DNA from: Vreelandella alkaliphila
Lineage (GTDB): Bacteria > Pseudomonadota > Gammaproteobacteria > Pseudomonadales > Halomonadaceae
Length of the DNA: 64,000 bases
Reading direction: 5' to 3'
Assembly: GCF_016107625.1 (NCBI RefSeq)
Contig: NZ_JABASV010000001.1
Location: forward strand, 62,001-126,000
In this document: positions 1 through 7,847 of the stretch, in pieces
How the letters are laid out: each line of letters starts with the position of its first letter
How positions within the stretch are numbered: the stretch's first letter is position 1
Made by a program: the position numbers and the translations under genes
Notes under the pieces: generated by a model
The model's input: only the letters and a program-made list of their open reading frames with translations
The model's database searches: none
What the model was told of the DNA's origin: nothing

Positions 1-49
1 GTAGACTGCTTGGCAACCAACCCGCGAGGATGCGCTTTACGCCCTTCAC
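1..49 (-). CDS. Sensor histidine kinase, N-terminal fragment (partial)
   Basis: Only the first 16 codons are in the window. On the minus strand a GTG codon overlaps the stop codon of the response-regulator gene (GTGA, 4-bp overlap), and the reading frame (V-K-G-V-K-R-I-L-A-G-W-L-P...) stays open to the window edge. A basic N-terminus running into a hydrophobic start, translationally coupled behind an OmpR-type regulator, is what the cognate membrane sensor kinase would look like. No kinase motif is visible, so the assignment rests on position and coupling. Confidence 0.55.
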   Translation of the reverse strand, partial: MKGVKRILAGWLPSSL

Positions 50-771
50 GAAGCAGCTTCAACCCTAGCGGTTAACACATAGCCAGCCCCACGCACGGTG
101 CGAATCAGTTGAGAGTGCTGTGCATCTTCCCCCAGCCGCTGGCGCAAGCGGCACACATGTACGTCAATCGAGCGATCTAGCGGTGGTGCTTCACGGCCGC
201 GGGTCAATGTGTAGAGATCATCGCGAGTAATGACGGTGGCAGGCCGTTCCAGAAACACCTGCAGTAATTGAAAGTCTGCGCCGGAAAGTGCGGTGCGAAT
301 ACCTTCCTGGTCGATCAGCTCGCGGGTCATGCGGTCCAGTTGCCAGTCGCCAAAACGTACCCAGCGAGCCTCTTGGGTTGGCGCGCCAGTTGCTGCCGGG
401 CGGGCTCGGCGTAACACCGCTTTAATCCGCGCCAGCAACTCACGAGGATTGAAGGGCTTAGCGATATAGTCATCAGCGCCTAACTCAAGCCCCAAAATGC
501 GGTCGGTATCATCGGCACTGGCGGTGAGCATAATAATCGGCGTATCGCTGGTTTTTCTCAGTTCCCGGCAGATGGTAAAACCGTCATCCCCCGGCATCAT
601 GATGTCAACGACCAACAACTCTGGCGCTTGATCAACCAGTTGCTGATACAGCGAATCTGCGCCGTCGGCGGTCAACACGTGATAGCCGTGACGCCCTAAA
701 TAGTCTGCCAACAGTTCGCGGATTTCCGAGTCGTCATCAACGACCATCAAGGTAGCGGGCGTGGTTGTCAT
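46..771 (-). CDS. OmpR-family two-component response regulator
   Basis: A 241-residue transcriptional regulator. The receiver domain (about residues 8-120) has the acidic cluster VVDDD, the phosphoacceptor Asp in VVDIMMPG, the Thr of MLTAS and the Lys of AKPF. A winged-helix output domain ends in the usual RGAGYVL wing. I take the ATG at 771, because the receiver fold begins a few residues later; an in-frame ATG at 813 would add 14 residues with no visible ribosome site. The gene overlaps the following kinase start by 4 bp, so the two form an operon. Which OmpR subfamily it belongs to (OmpR itself, RstA-like or other) cannot be decided from the sequence alone. Confidence 0.9.
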   Translation of the reverse strand: MTTTPATLMVVDDDSEIRELLADYLGRHGYHVLTADGADSLYQQLVDQAPELLVVDIMMPGDDGFTICRELRKTSDTPIIMLTASADDTDRILGLELGADDYIAKPFNPRELLARIKAVLRRARPAATGAPTQEARWVRFGDWQLDRMTRELIDQEGIRTALSGADFQLLQVFLERPATVITRDDLYTLTRGREAPPLDRSIDVHVCRLRQRLGEDAQHSQLIRTVRGAGYVLTARVEAAS

Positions 772-870
772 GGTAGCAATATGCCCTGGGTTATTATTAC
801 TCGTTATTATCATTTTAGGGGCTAGATGATGGTGGAGTGGCCATCCTGTCGCAAGCGGCCATCGACCAAG

Positions 871-1668
871 TTACAGCGCGAAGCGTTTTGCTAGCCACCG
901 AGCCACGGCCGCTTCGCCATGATGGCCGATACGCTCAGCGTTGGAAACTCGATCAAAAAGCTCAGGGTGGGCGTTGTTCATTACCTGGGCTTCCCCTGCC
1001 AGATTAAGCATTTCAGTATCGTTTAGGTTATCGCCAAATGCTAAGCACTCTGCCGGCGTCAGCTTTAGCTTTTCCAGCAGCGCCGTTAAGGCCACGCCTT
1101 TATTAACACCACCCGCCATAATTTCTAAAGAGTCGATCGTTGAGTATGTGATATGTAGGCTGCGACCATGCGCCTCCTGGGCCTGACATTCCAGTTGCGC
1201 TAACGCAGCCGGATCGCCTATGTAGAGCACTTTACCAACCCCATCAGCATCCATCGCTGCCTGCGGCACAACCTCGTAACGAAAGCCCGTCGAGGCATGC
1301 AATGACAACAGATGCGGTGCGTCGGCATCGATATACCAGCCGCTTTCACGGTAAAGGTTGAGCCTTACCTGGGGCGGGCGCGGCAACTGAATAAGCGTTT
1401 CGACATAGGCTGGTTCAAGATGGGTCGCGCTCAAAAGTGTGCCGTCTGGAGCATGGATATATGCCCCGTTGGTACTGATTAAATAGGCCGGGATATCCAA
1501 CTGATCGCGAAACACGCGCATATCGTTATAGTGGCGACCAGACGCCAGCGCGACATGATGGCCTTGCGATACAAGCGCTCTCAGCACCTCAATAGTGTTG
1601 TCGTGCAGCTGGTGGTCGCTGCCTAACAGCGTACCGTCAAGGTCGGAAACGATAAGGCGTGATGTCAT
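871..1668 (-). CDS. Cof-type HAD-superfamily phosphatase
   Basis: A 265-residue cytosolic hydrolase of the haloacid dehalogenase superfamily, type IIB (Cof/YbhA group). Visible motifs are the nucleophile DLDGTLL (residues about 8-14), the Ser/Thr motif near ALASGR, a Lys in the cap-to-core region (NKG) and the metal-binding GDNLNDTEML near residue 212. Length is normal for the family. AGGAG lies just upstream of the ATG. Such enzymes dephosphorylate sugar phosphates, pyridoxal phosphate or flavin intermediates; the substrate is unknown here. It sits downstream of the chitobiase gene on the same strand, so it may act on an amino-sugar phosphate, but that is inference from position only. Confidence 0.9.
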   Translation of the reverse strand: MTSRLIVSDLDGTLLGSDHQLHDNTIEVLRALVSQGHHVALASGRHYNDMRVFRDQLDIPAYLISTNGAYIHAPDGTLLSATHLEPAYVETLIQLPRPPQVRLNLYRESGWYIDADAPHLLSLHASTGFRYEVVPQAAMDADGVGKVLYIGDPAALAQLECQAQEAHGRSLHITYSTIDSLEIMAGGVNKGVALTALLEKLKLTPAECLAFGDNLNDTEMLNLAGEAQVMNNAHPELFDRVSNAERIGHHGEAAVARWLAKRFAL

Positions 1669-1743
1669 GGTGCACTCCTGATGATAGAACTTCTCAGCTT
1701 ATCCGATTACGCTCGCCGCTCCCAGCCGGACTAAAGAGACTCA

Positions 1744-1778
1744 GAGCCCTCTAAGACAACGCCGCCTGAAGAGGACTC
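1744..1778 (-). terminator. Possible terminator after the chitobiase gene
   Basis: Nine-bp stem: positions 1744-1752 pair with 1770-1778, with one G:U pair and a 17-nt loop. It lies directly downstream of the chitobiase stop codon on the minus strand. The following T-rich stretch is short, so termination efficiency is uncertain. Confidence 0.35.
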
Positions 1779-1797
1779 TTCGCTATCTTAACGCTGG

Positions 1798-4491
1798 TTA
1801 ATTGAGCGTCACGACACGGCTATGCCGCTGACCATTGGCACTGGCGCTGCGCAGTAGCACCGTGTTTTCCACCTCGGGTGGCGCGTTGTCCTGATAGACC
1901 TGCCAGCTTGCCCCGTCGTCCAAGGAGTACTCAATACTTACTCCCGGCAGAGCGACATTGGCCACTAGCCTACCCGCTTCAACCCGGGCTCCTGGCAGCG
2001 GCAGACGATAAGCGATTCCATCACGGTCTAGCCGTGGTAGGACACGCTGGCCAAGCAGGTTGGCAAAACGCTGCCAGTCCTCGATCAACGACTCATCGTC
2101 AACAAAGGACGTCTCGCCACCGATGAACGCCTGACCAGGTTGATAATCGAGTTCCCACTCGGCTTGGTGCCAGGCTCGCTCGGCCAACGCTAGCAGACGC
2201 GGGAAGATCATGTACTCCATCTGCGTCTCGCTACGTACCGTTTCACCCCAGGCTTGCGCGGAAATCCCCCGAGCACCTTGCCACCCCTCGGCGCTCTCGG
2301 AACGAAAGGTATTGCCGTCTCGGTCAACTGAGGTTTCCGCATTTTGCGCTAGATTATCGGGGGCAAAGGAGAACACTTTGCGAGTATCGGTGAAACGTGT
2401 CGCCCAGTAGTAGCCTCGTTCGTGTGGATTGACCTCGTAGGGCATATCGAAGTAGAGATAATCTGGGCTCGAAAGAATCACCTCATAGCCCCGCGCCTGC
2501 CACTCGGCCACTGACTGGCTACCGCCCCAAAACAGCGGATCCCAGAAATTGACAGCAACCTGCGGCGTCGCAAACTCGGCGGCGGACTCAACATGCTTAA
2601 GGCCGTCTTGCCAGGCTGACATCCGCGCTATTCCGTAGCTATCAGCGAGTTGATTGACCTGTAGGGCAAAACGGCTCGGCAGTTCCTCTACAGAGGCGAC
2701 CTCTCCATCGGCAACGCTCTGTTGGCAAATTGGCGACGCCTCCCAGGGATGGTGCTGATCACTCTGGTCGATAGTTCCTCGCCAGTCGACCGGTTCTTCG
2801 GCATCGATATCCTGAAAACCATGACCCAGCAGGATATTCTTGGCTTCATCACCACCAAAGTGCCAGTTGTCCAGCGCCTGGCCCGCCTCTTGGTGCATCA
2901 ATACCACTTCGCCCATCACTTTATCGACAAAGCGGTTCGTCGACTCAAGACAGGGATTGAGGTAGCTGCGACGATCATAGAGCTGAACCGACAGCGTATT
3001 GGACGTATCTTCGGGGTCGATTAATCGATACTCGTTGGCTGCCGCACTATCGCCCTCCTCCATCAGCCGACGATGTCGCGCTTCCATAGCCACCACAGCG
3101 GCGCGAGCATGGGCCGGCATATCAATCTCAGGCACCACCTGAATATGGCGAGCCTCGGCATAGCGAACGATATCGATATAATCCTCACGGGTGTAGAAAC
3201 CGCTACCGGCAGTATCGTCCTCTGGCCCAGAGCCCAGCTGAGGTAAAAGGCAGTTCGTTTCTGCCAGATCATGACAGCGCTTGCTGCCTACTTCGGTTAA
3301 TTCCGCCAACCCCGGAATTTCCAGCCGCCAGCCCTCATCATCGGTGAGATGGAAATGGAAACGGTTGAGCTTGTACGCAGCCATCTGATCAAGCAAGCGC
3401 AACACTGAGGCCTTATCTTTGAAATTCCGTGCAACATCCAGCATGACACCGCGATAGTCGTAACGTGGAGCGTCATCAATGTCCATCGCTGGCACCAATC
3501 CCGCCTCATCCATGGCCGCTATTAGCGACTGGACAGCGTAGAAAGCCCCAGTGGCGTCAAAGGCCAGAATATCGGCACCGGACTCATTGAGCTGCAGGCG
3601 ATAGCCCCCCTCCCGTGCCAATGCTTCATCGAGAACGTCTGACTCAGAGGCCAAGCGGGCACGAATCACCAAGCCTTCGCCACCTTCGTTAACGGGAATG
3701 CCGAGCCGTTCGAAGCGCTCTCCCAGTACCGCTAGGCTGGCCTCGCTCAGCATTGGCATCACTAGGCTGATCCCTTCAGATAAATCGAGGGTAGCCTCTC
3801 CAAGGCGAAATGATCGCGGTGTTGGCAAAATAGCTCCCCGCAATGCATCGGCGGGCATTGCAGTGGCCTCAGCGTTGCGCTCGAAGCGTGTCTCGGCCGT
3901 CATCACCACGTTGTTATCGTCCGGTGTACGCATAAGCTGCTCACCGAAAGGAGCACGGACAAAATCGGTCAGCACTTCGTCACGGGTATTATCGATCACC
4001 GCTGTTTCATCGCCCACTGCCAGGTACCAGTTGGGCATCACATCGGTCATGAATAGCTGCCAGTACTCACCCACGATGGGAATTTCCAGGCTCTCTCCTG
4101 CGTCCAGTCCAGTAAAGGTGCCATTGGGTTCAAGGCGATGGAGATCCCCTGTGATACGAGTCAGCGACAGTTCAGGGTGATCCATCTGCAGCAGACGACG
4201 AATACTCGAGAAATACAGCCCCCAGTCGCTCGCCTCAATGGCCTTATCGGAGGTATTGGTCAAAAGGATCGTCGCAGTGAAACAGGCGGCGTAATCCGCC
4301 CCCAATCTCTGGCAGTCGATATCATGCGCCTGTGGCTGATTGGCGGTTACCTTGTACTGCACGTCTAGCCGCTGCGCCAAGTCACGGGCAGACGACGCGT
4401 CAAGCTGAGTGGTTTCGCTGGCCTGGGTTGCCGCCGAGTTGATTGCAACCCCGATAGCCAGTGTCGTTAGGGCCTTCGTCAATGTTGTCAT
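1798..4491 (-). CDS. chb: Secreted beta-N-acetylhexosaminidase / chitobiase (GH20)
   Basis: An 897-residue exported enzyme that removes non-reducing GlcNAc from chitin oligosaccharides. The order is signal peptide (cleavage near TQA-SE), N-terminal carbohydrate-binding CHB_HEX-like domain, GH20b domain, a TIM-barrel GH20 domain from about residue 342 with the catalytic Asp-Glu pair in HFGGDEAKN near residue 547, and a C-terminal beta domain. The upstream chitoporin stop overlaps an ATG at 4509 (TAATG), but the second ATG at 4491 is preceded by GAGGTGA at good spacing and leads straight into the signal peptide, so I use 4491. The enzyme would act in the periplasm or at the surface on oligomers entering through the neighbouring porin, and supply GlcNAc to the PTS encoded just upstream. 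The exact specificity (chitobiose or wider hexosaminides) is not visible. Confidence 0.92.
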   Translation of the reverse strand: MTTLTKALTTLAIGVAINSAATQASETTQLDASSARDLAQRLDVQYKVTANQPQAHDIDCQRLGADYAACFTATILLTNTSDKAIEASDWGLYFSSIRRLLQMDHPELSLTRITGDLHRLEPNGTFTGLDAGESLEIPIVGEYWQLFMTDVMPNWYLAVGDETAVIDNTRDEVLTDFVRAPFGEQLMRTPDDNNVVMTAETRFERNAEATAMPADALRGAILPTPRSFRLGEATLDLSEGISLVMPMLSEASLAVLGERFERLGIPVNEGGEGLVIRARLASESDVLDEALAREGGYRLQLNESGADILAFDATGAFYAVQSLIAAMDEAGLVPAMDIDDAPRYDYRGVMLDVARNFKDKASVLRLLDQMAAYKLNRFHFHLTDDEGWRLEIPGLAELTEVGSKRCHDLAETNCLLPQLGSGPEDDTAGSGFYTREDYIDIVRYAEARHIQVVPEIDMPAHARAAVVAMEARHRRLMEEGDSAAANEYRLIDPEDTSNTLSVQLYDRRSYLNPCLESTNRFVDKVMGEVVLMHQEAGQALDNWHFGGDEAKNILLGHGFQDIDAEEPVDWRGTIDQSDQHHPWEASPICQQSVADGEVASVEELPSRFALQVNQLADSYGIARMSAWQDGLKHVESAAEFATPQVAVNFWDPLFWGGSQSVAEWQARGYEVILSSPDYLYFDMPYEVNPHERGYYWATRFTDTRKVFSFAPDNLAQNAETSVDRDGNTFRSESAEGWQGARGISAQAWGETVRSETQMEYMIFPRLLALAERAWHQAEWELDYQPGQAFIGGETSFVDDESLIEDWQRFANLLGQRVLPRLDRDGIAYRLPLPGARVEAGRLVANVALPGVSIEYSLDDGASWQVYQDNAPPEVENTVLLRSASANGQRHSRVVTLN

Positions 4492-4508
4492 TGTTTTCAC
4501 CTCAAGCA

Positions 4509-5915
4509 TTACAGAATCGAGAAAGGAGCCACGACCGTGAACTTGATGTCGTGCTCATCCTGAAAGGCGTTTTTAAAGCCGCCATCTCCCCAGGAGGCGT
4601 AGTCGGTGCGGTTGTCGTAGCGGGTATAGTGCAGTTGAAAACGCGTGCCCTCGGCCCAGCCATTCTGAACTTTGTAATGCACGTCAAAGTTCCAGGCGGA
4701 CTCACTAAAGCGGCGGCCGGGGTCCTCAAAACCTGAGTAGGGACGAGCATCCCAGCCATAAGCATGAGCCACGCCCAACGACCAACCAGGCAAACTCCAG
4801 CCTTCCAGGTCATAGGTAACACCGGCGTAGAGGGACTTCTCGCCATCGTGATTCCAATCGGACCGGGCATCCCACCAGACGTCCATGCGGCCGTTAGACG
4901 ATGCATAAGGGGTGGTCATTCGCGGCAGGAAGTAGCCCTGAGACCCAGGGGCATGCACCCAGCTAAACTCAAGCCGCCAATCGAAGGCACCTTGATCATA
5001 GTGAGCGGTAAGCACCTGTTGCCAGGCAGTGCCGTCATAGACGTCGTTGGCCGAACCATCGTCATGACGGTCACTGGCGGCGTAGGCCTGGTAACTCAAA
5101 CGCAGAGGGGAATCGTTCAGCTGGGTGGCATAAGAAACCTTACCGAACCCTTGATCCATATAGCCCTGGGCTTGCCCAAAAGCCGCCTCGAGCACCAGGT
5201 CTTCGGTGATTTCGTAGCGTGCTCCCAGCGAGTGCAGATAGTCGATCGTCTCTCCATCAGCTTGGCGGAACTCGTAGAAGCTCTGATACCAAGGGGCCTT
5301 GTAACGATCAGCATGAAAATAGCTCAGCGATAGGTCACCTATCCTGGCGCCGAGTTCTCCACCGCGATAAGTGCCTGGTAGGAAGGACCAGTTAGGGGCG
5401 ATGACACTGGTGCCTTGGGGCTGCAGATACCCTAACCGCCCCCACATATCGCCAAACTTGAACTTGAGTGCGGCCCGGTAGAGGCTTGCACCATTCGTTT
5501 CCTTACCGTCCCAGCGCTCTTCCCACAGAGTGCTTGCTGGACGAAAATTGAATTCCGTGCCCTGGTGACGGTTCTGAAAGTCGTAGGCAGCAAAGGCGGC
5601 TAGATCCAGCCCCACAACGCCCCCCGCGTGACCACTCGAGAAGTCGACAGCCAGATTGGCGGTGGAGTGCTGCAGATTGGAAGCGTAAGCCCCTGGAGTG
5701 CCCTCGCCATCCGGCCCCATACCTCCCGAGCGACGATCACGGTCGCGATAGATATAAAACAGGGTGGTCTCAAGGCTGGCCTCTTCCATAAAGCCCTGAG
5801 GCTCGTCGGCGGAAGACGTCAAAGGAACCAACGATAAAGTACCGATCAGGGCTAGTTGACCAAAGCGACCTAACGGCTGCCCTTTTTGGGGCGTAGGTAT
5901 GCTTGATATCAGCAT
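4509..5915 (-). CDS. chiP: Chitoporin-like outer-membrane channel (OprD family)
   Basis: A 468-residue outer-membrane protein with an N-terminal signal peptide ending SSA-DE, followed by aromatic-rich alternating beta-strand sequence and a C-terminal strand closing on a hydrophobic residue (VVAPFSIL). The pattern (early ETTLFYIYRDRDRR, later LSLSYFHADRYKAPWYQSFYEF-type strands) fits the OprD/ChiP porins that admit chitin oligosaccharides. It is coupled to the chitobiase gene and follows the GlcNAc transport genes on the same strand, which supports the substrate assignment. A 190-bp spacer with two strong hairpins separates it from nagE, so it may have its own promoter or be tuned by partial termination. 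Confidence 0.85.
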   Translation of the reverse strand: MLISSIPTPQKGQPLGRFGQLALIGTLSLVPLTSSADEPQGFMEEASLETTLFYIYRDRDRRSGGMGPDGEGTPGAYASNLQHSTANLAVDFSSGHAGGVVGLDLAAFAAYDFQNRHQGTEFNFRPASTLWEERWDGKETNGASLYRAALKFKFGDMWGRLGYLQPQGTSVIAPNWSFLPGTYRGGELGARIGDLSLSYFHADRYKAPWYQSFYEFRQADGETIDYLHSLGARYEITEDLVLEAAFGQAQGYMDQGFGKVSYATQLNDSPLRLSYQAYAASDRHDDGSANDVYDGTAWQQVLTAHYDQGAFDWRLEFSWVHAPGSQGYFLPRMTTPYASSNGRMDVWWDARSDWNHDGEKSLYAGVTYDLEGWSLPGWSLGVAHAYGWDARPYSGFEDPGRRFSESAWNFDVHYKVQNGWAEGTRFQLHYTRYDNRTDYASWGDGGFKNAFQDEHDIKFTVVAPFSIL

Positions 5916-5991
5916 GGCGTCGTATCCGATTGTTGTTGATTTTGTATTAGCGTTGCAGTGATGTGCGCGTTTTAAAGACGTGCGGGGTCTG

Positions 5992-6014
5992 TGGGGCAGC
6001 GCAACGCTGCCCCA
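5992..6014. other. GC-rich hairpin between nagE and chiP
   Basis: Positions 5992-6001 and 6005-6014 form a ten-bp stem (GGGGCAGCG against CGCTGCCCC plus a T:A pair) with a 3-nt loop. No T-run follows on either strand, so it looks more like an mRNA-processing or stabilising hairpin than an intrinsic terminator. Confidence 0.5.
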
Positions 6015-6061
6015 TAAACATGGGTCTATACGTAGAAGTCTTGGCTAAATCGCCACGGCTC

Positions 6062-6091
6062 CCCGTTACTCAGCCGTTGCCGAGTAACGGG
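6062..6091 (-). terminator. Hairpin just after nagE (weak terminator or attenuator)
   Basis: CCCGTTACTC (6062-6071) pairs perfectly with GAGTAACGGG (6082-6091) around a 10-nt loop, 15 bases beyond the nagE stop codon on the minus strand. There is no U-tract after it, so it may lower rather than abolish read-through into chiP. Confidence 0.4.
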
Positions 6092-6106
6092 TGTCGATTA
6101 CGAGCG

Positions 6107-7846
6107 TTAGGCTCTTAGTGAATGCGCGATAGTAGCGGCTTGATCGCCGACGATCAGATGCCATGTATTGCCGTTCAACGCTTGGATGCCTCTACATCCC
6201 AGTTGGTCAAGCGCTGCGCTGTCTAGACCAGCGCCATCGACTAGCTCCACGCGCAGGCGTGTCTGGGCTTGGACGTCCAGCCGTTGCACGTTGGCATTAC
6301 CACCTAAGGCAGCCATCCAGCGTTGGGCCACCTCGGCGGGCAATGCCGTCGGTTGAGAAGGGTTTTCGGGGGTGCCAGGGCTATGTTCAGAAGGGCTATG
6401 TGCAGAAGGGCTATGAGAAGAAGTATTGGCATCCATCGCCGCTCCACTCTGCTTGAGCGCTTGTCGAATCTCATCTGCGATACCATCCGCGATGGGTCCC
6501 ATCACTACCTGGAGACCACCGCCCTGGAGACGCATGATCCCCCGAGAGCCCAACGATTTCAGAGCCGGCTCATCAATTGCCTCAGGATTCTCCAGCACCA
6601 AGCGTAACCGAGTCGTACAGGCACCTACGCTTTGCAGGTTGCTCGCGCCACCTAACGCCGTGACAAACGCGGGGCCACGCTCACCGAGTGGTGTTGGGGC
6701 TGCTGCGGAGGAAGCACTTTCCGGCTCGCGCCCTGGGGTAGGTAGATTAAAGCGGACGATGGCCCAGCGAAATACCGTGTAGTACAGAACAAAATAGACG
6801 AGGCCGACAGGCAGCATCAGCCAACCATTGGTGGAAAGCCCGTAAGAGAGTGCAAAGTCAAAGGCCCCTGCGGAGAAGGTGAAGCCAAGCTTCACGTCCA
6901 GCCAGTGCAGCAGCGCCATGGAAATGCCCGTTAACACTGCGTGCATGCCATAAAGCAGCGGTGCCAGGAACATAAAGGTGAATTCGATGGGTTCGGTGAC
7001 ACCGGTCAGGAAAGCCGTCAATGCCAGCGAAAGTAACAAGCCACCCACCTGGGCACGGCGTCCTTTTGGTGCGGCATGATACATGGCCAACGCCGCGGCT
7101 GGCAGGCCGAACATCATTACCGGGAAAAAGCCCGCCATAAAGCGCCCTGCTTCAGGGTCACCGGCAAAGAAACGATTCAGGTCGCCATTGGCCACTACCC
7201 CAGAGGCTGTCTCGAAATTACCGAAGACGAACCACACCAGGCTATTCAGCACGTGGTGCAGCCCCGTCACAATCAACAAACGATTAATCGTTCCGTACAC
7301 GAAAAGTCCCAGCTCACCGGCGCCAATCAGCCAGTGACCAAGTGCATCAATGCCATGTTGGATGGGCGGCCAAATCACCCCAAAAACAACCCCCATTGCT
7401 ACTGCAGCTAGGCCAGTGGCAATAGGCACAAAGCGTCGCCCACCAAAAAAGGCCAAATAATCAGGGAGCTGAATCGACTTATAGCGATTATAAAGCAGGC
7501 CTGCCACGCTGCCGGCAATAATCCCTGCCAGCACCCCCATATCGATCTCAGGGTTAAGCGCGGTTAGCACCGCATCTAGCACCAGATAGCCAATCACCCC
7601 GGCCAGGCCAGCAGCGCCGTTACTATCATCCGCGAAGCCTACGGCTAGGCCGATAGCAAAAATCAGCGCCAGGTTGGCGAAAATGGCCTCGCCAGCGCCA
7701 GCAATAAAGGCAATATCCAGCAGATCAGGCTGCCCAAGTCGCAGCAATAGACCTGCAATGGGCAATACTGCGATAGGTAGCATCAGAGAGCGGCCAAGCC
7801 GCTGTAGTCCGCCCATTAGGCGGGAACCGAAGGTCGTAGAAGACAT
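6107..7846 (-). CDS. nagE: N-acetylglucosamine PTS permease (EIIC-EIIB with an extra EIIB-like domain)
   Basis: A 579-residue inner-membrane permease that takes up and phosphorylates GlcNAc to GlcNAc-6-phosphate. The EIIC domain (about residues 1-370) carries roughly ten hydrophobic segments and the sugar-site motif VTEPIEF. An EIIB domain follows, with its phospho-Cys in GACTTRLRL near residue 409. After a Ser/His/Pro linker built from 5-residue repeats comes a second EIIB-like domain whose TRLR motif (near residue 528) lacks the Cys. The start is the ATG at 7846, one base after the nagF stop and preceded by GAGAGG; an upstream ATG lies inside nagF. Phosphate would come from the fused EIIA-HPr-EI protein encoded immediately upstream. 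Confidence 0.92.
   Translation of the reverse strand: MSSTTFGSRLMGGLQRLGRSLMLPIAVLPIAGLLLRLGQPDLLDIAFIAGAGEAIFANLALIFAIGLAVGFADDSNGAAGLAGVIGYLVLDAVLTALNPEIDMGVLAGIIAGSVAGLLYNRYKSIQLPDYLAFFGGRRFVPIATGLAAVAMGVVFGVIWPPIQHGIDALGHWLIGAGELGLFVYGTINRLLIVTGLHHVLNSLVWFVFGNFETASGVVANGDLNRFFAGDPEAGRFMAGFFPVMMFGLPAAALAMYHAAPKGRRAQVGGLLLSLALTAFLTGVTEPIEFTFMFLAPLLYGMHAVLTGISMALLHWLDVKLGFTFSAGAFDFALSYGLSTNGWLMLPVGLVYFVLYYTVFRWAIVRFNLPTPGREPESASSAAAPTPLGERGPAFVTALGGASNLQSVGACTTRLRLVLENPEAIDEPALKSLGSRGIMRLQGGGLQVVMGPIADGIADEIRQALKQSGAAMDANTSSHSPSAHSPSEHSPGTPENPSQPTALPAEVAQRWMAALGGNANVQRLDVQAQTRLRVELVDGAGLDSAALDQLGCRGIQALNGNTWHLIVGDQAATIAHSLRA
6378..6422. repeat. Three 15-bp tandem repeats inside nagE
   Basis: Units start at 6378, 6393 and 6408 and begin GGGCTATG. 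They are in frame and encode the HSPS-type linker between the two EIIB domains. A length-variable interdomain spacer is the simplest reading. Confidence 0.85.
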
Positions 7847-7847
7847 T

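Noticed and set aside
3698-4180. Long plus-strand ORF opposite the chitobiase gene (160 codons)
   Set aside because: Ser/Arg-rich shadow of a GC-rich coding strand; the minus-strand frame has clear GH20 domains.
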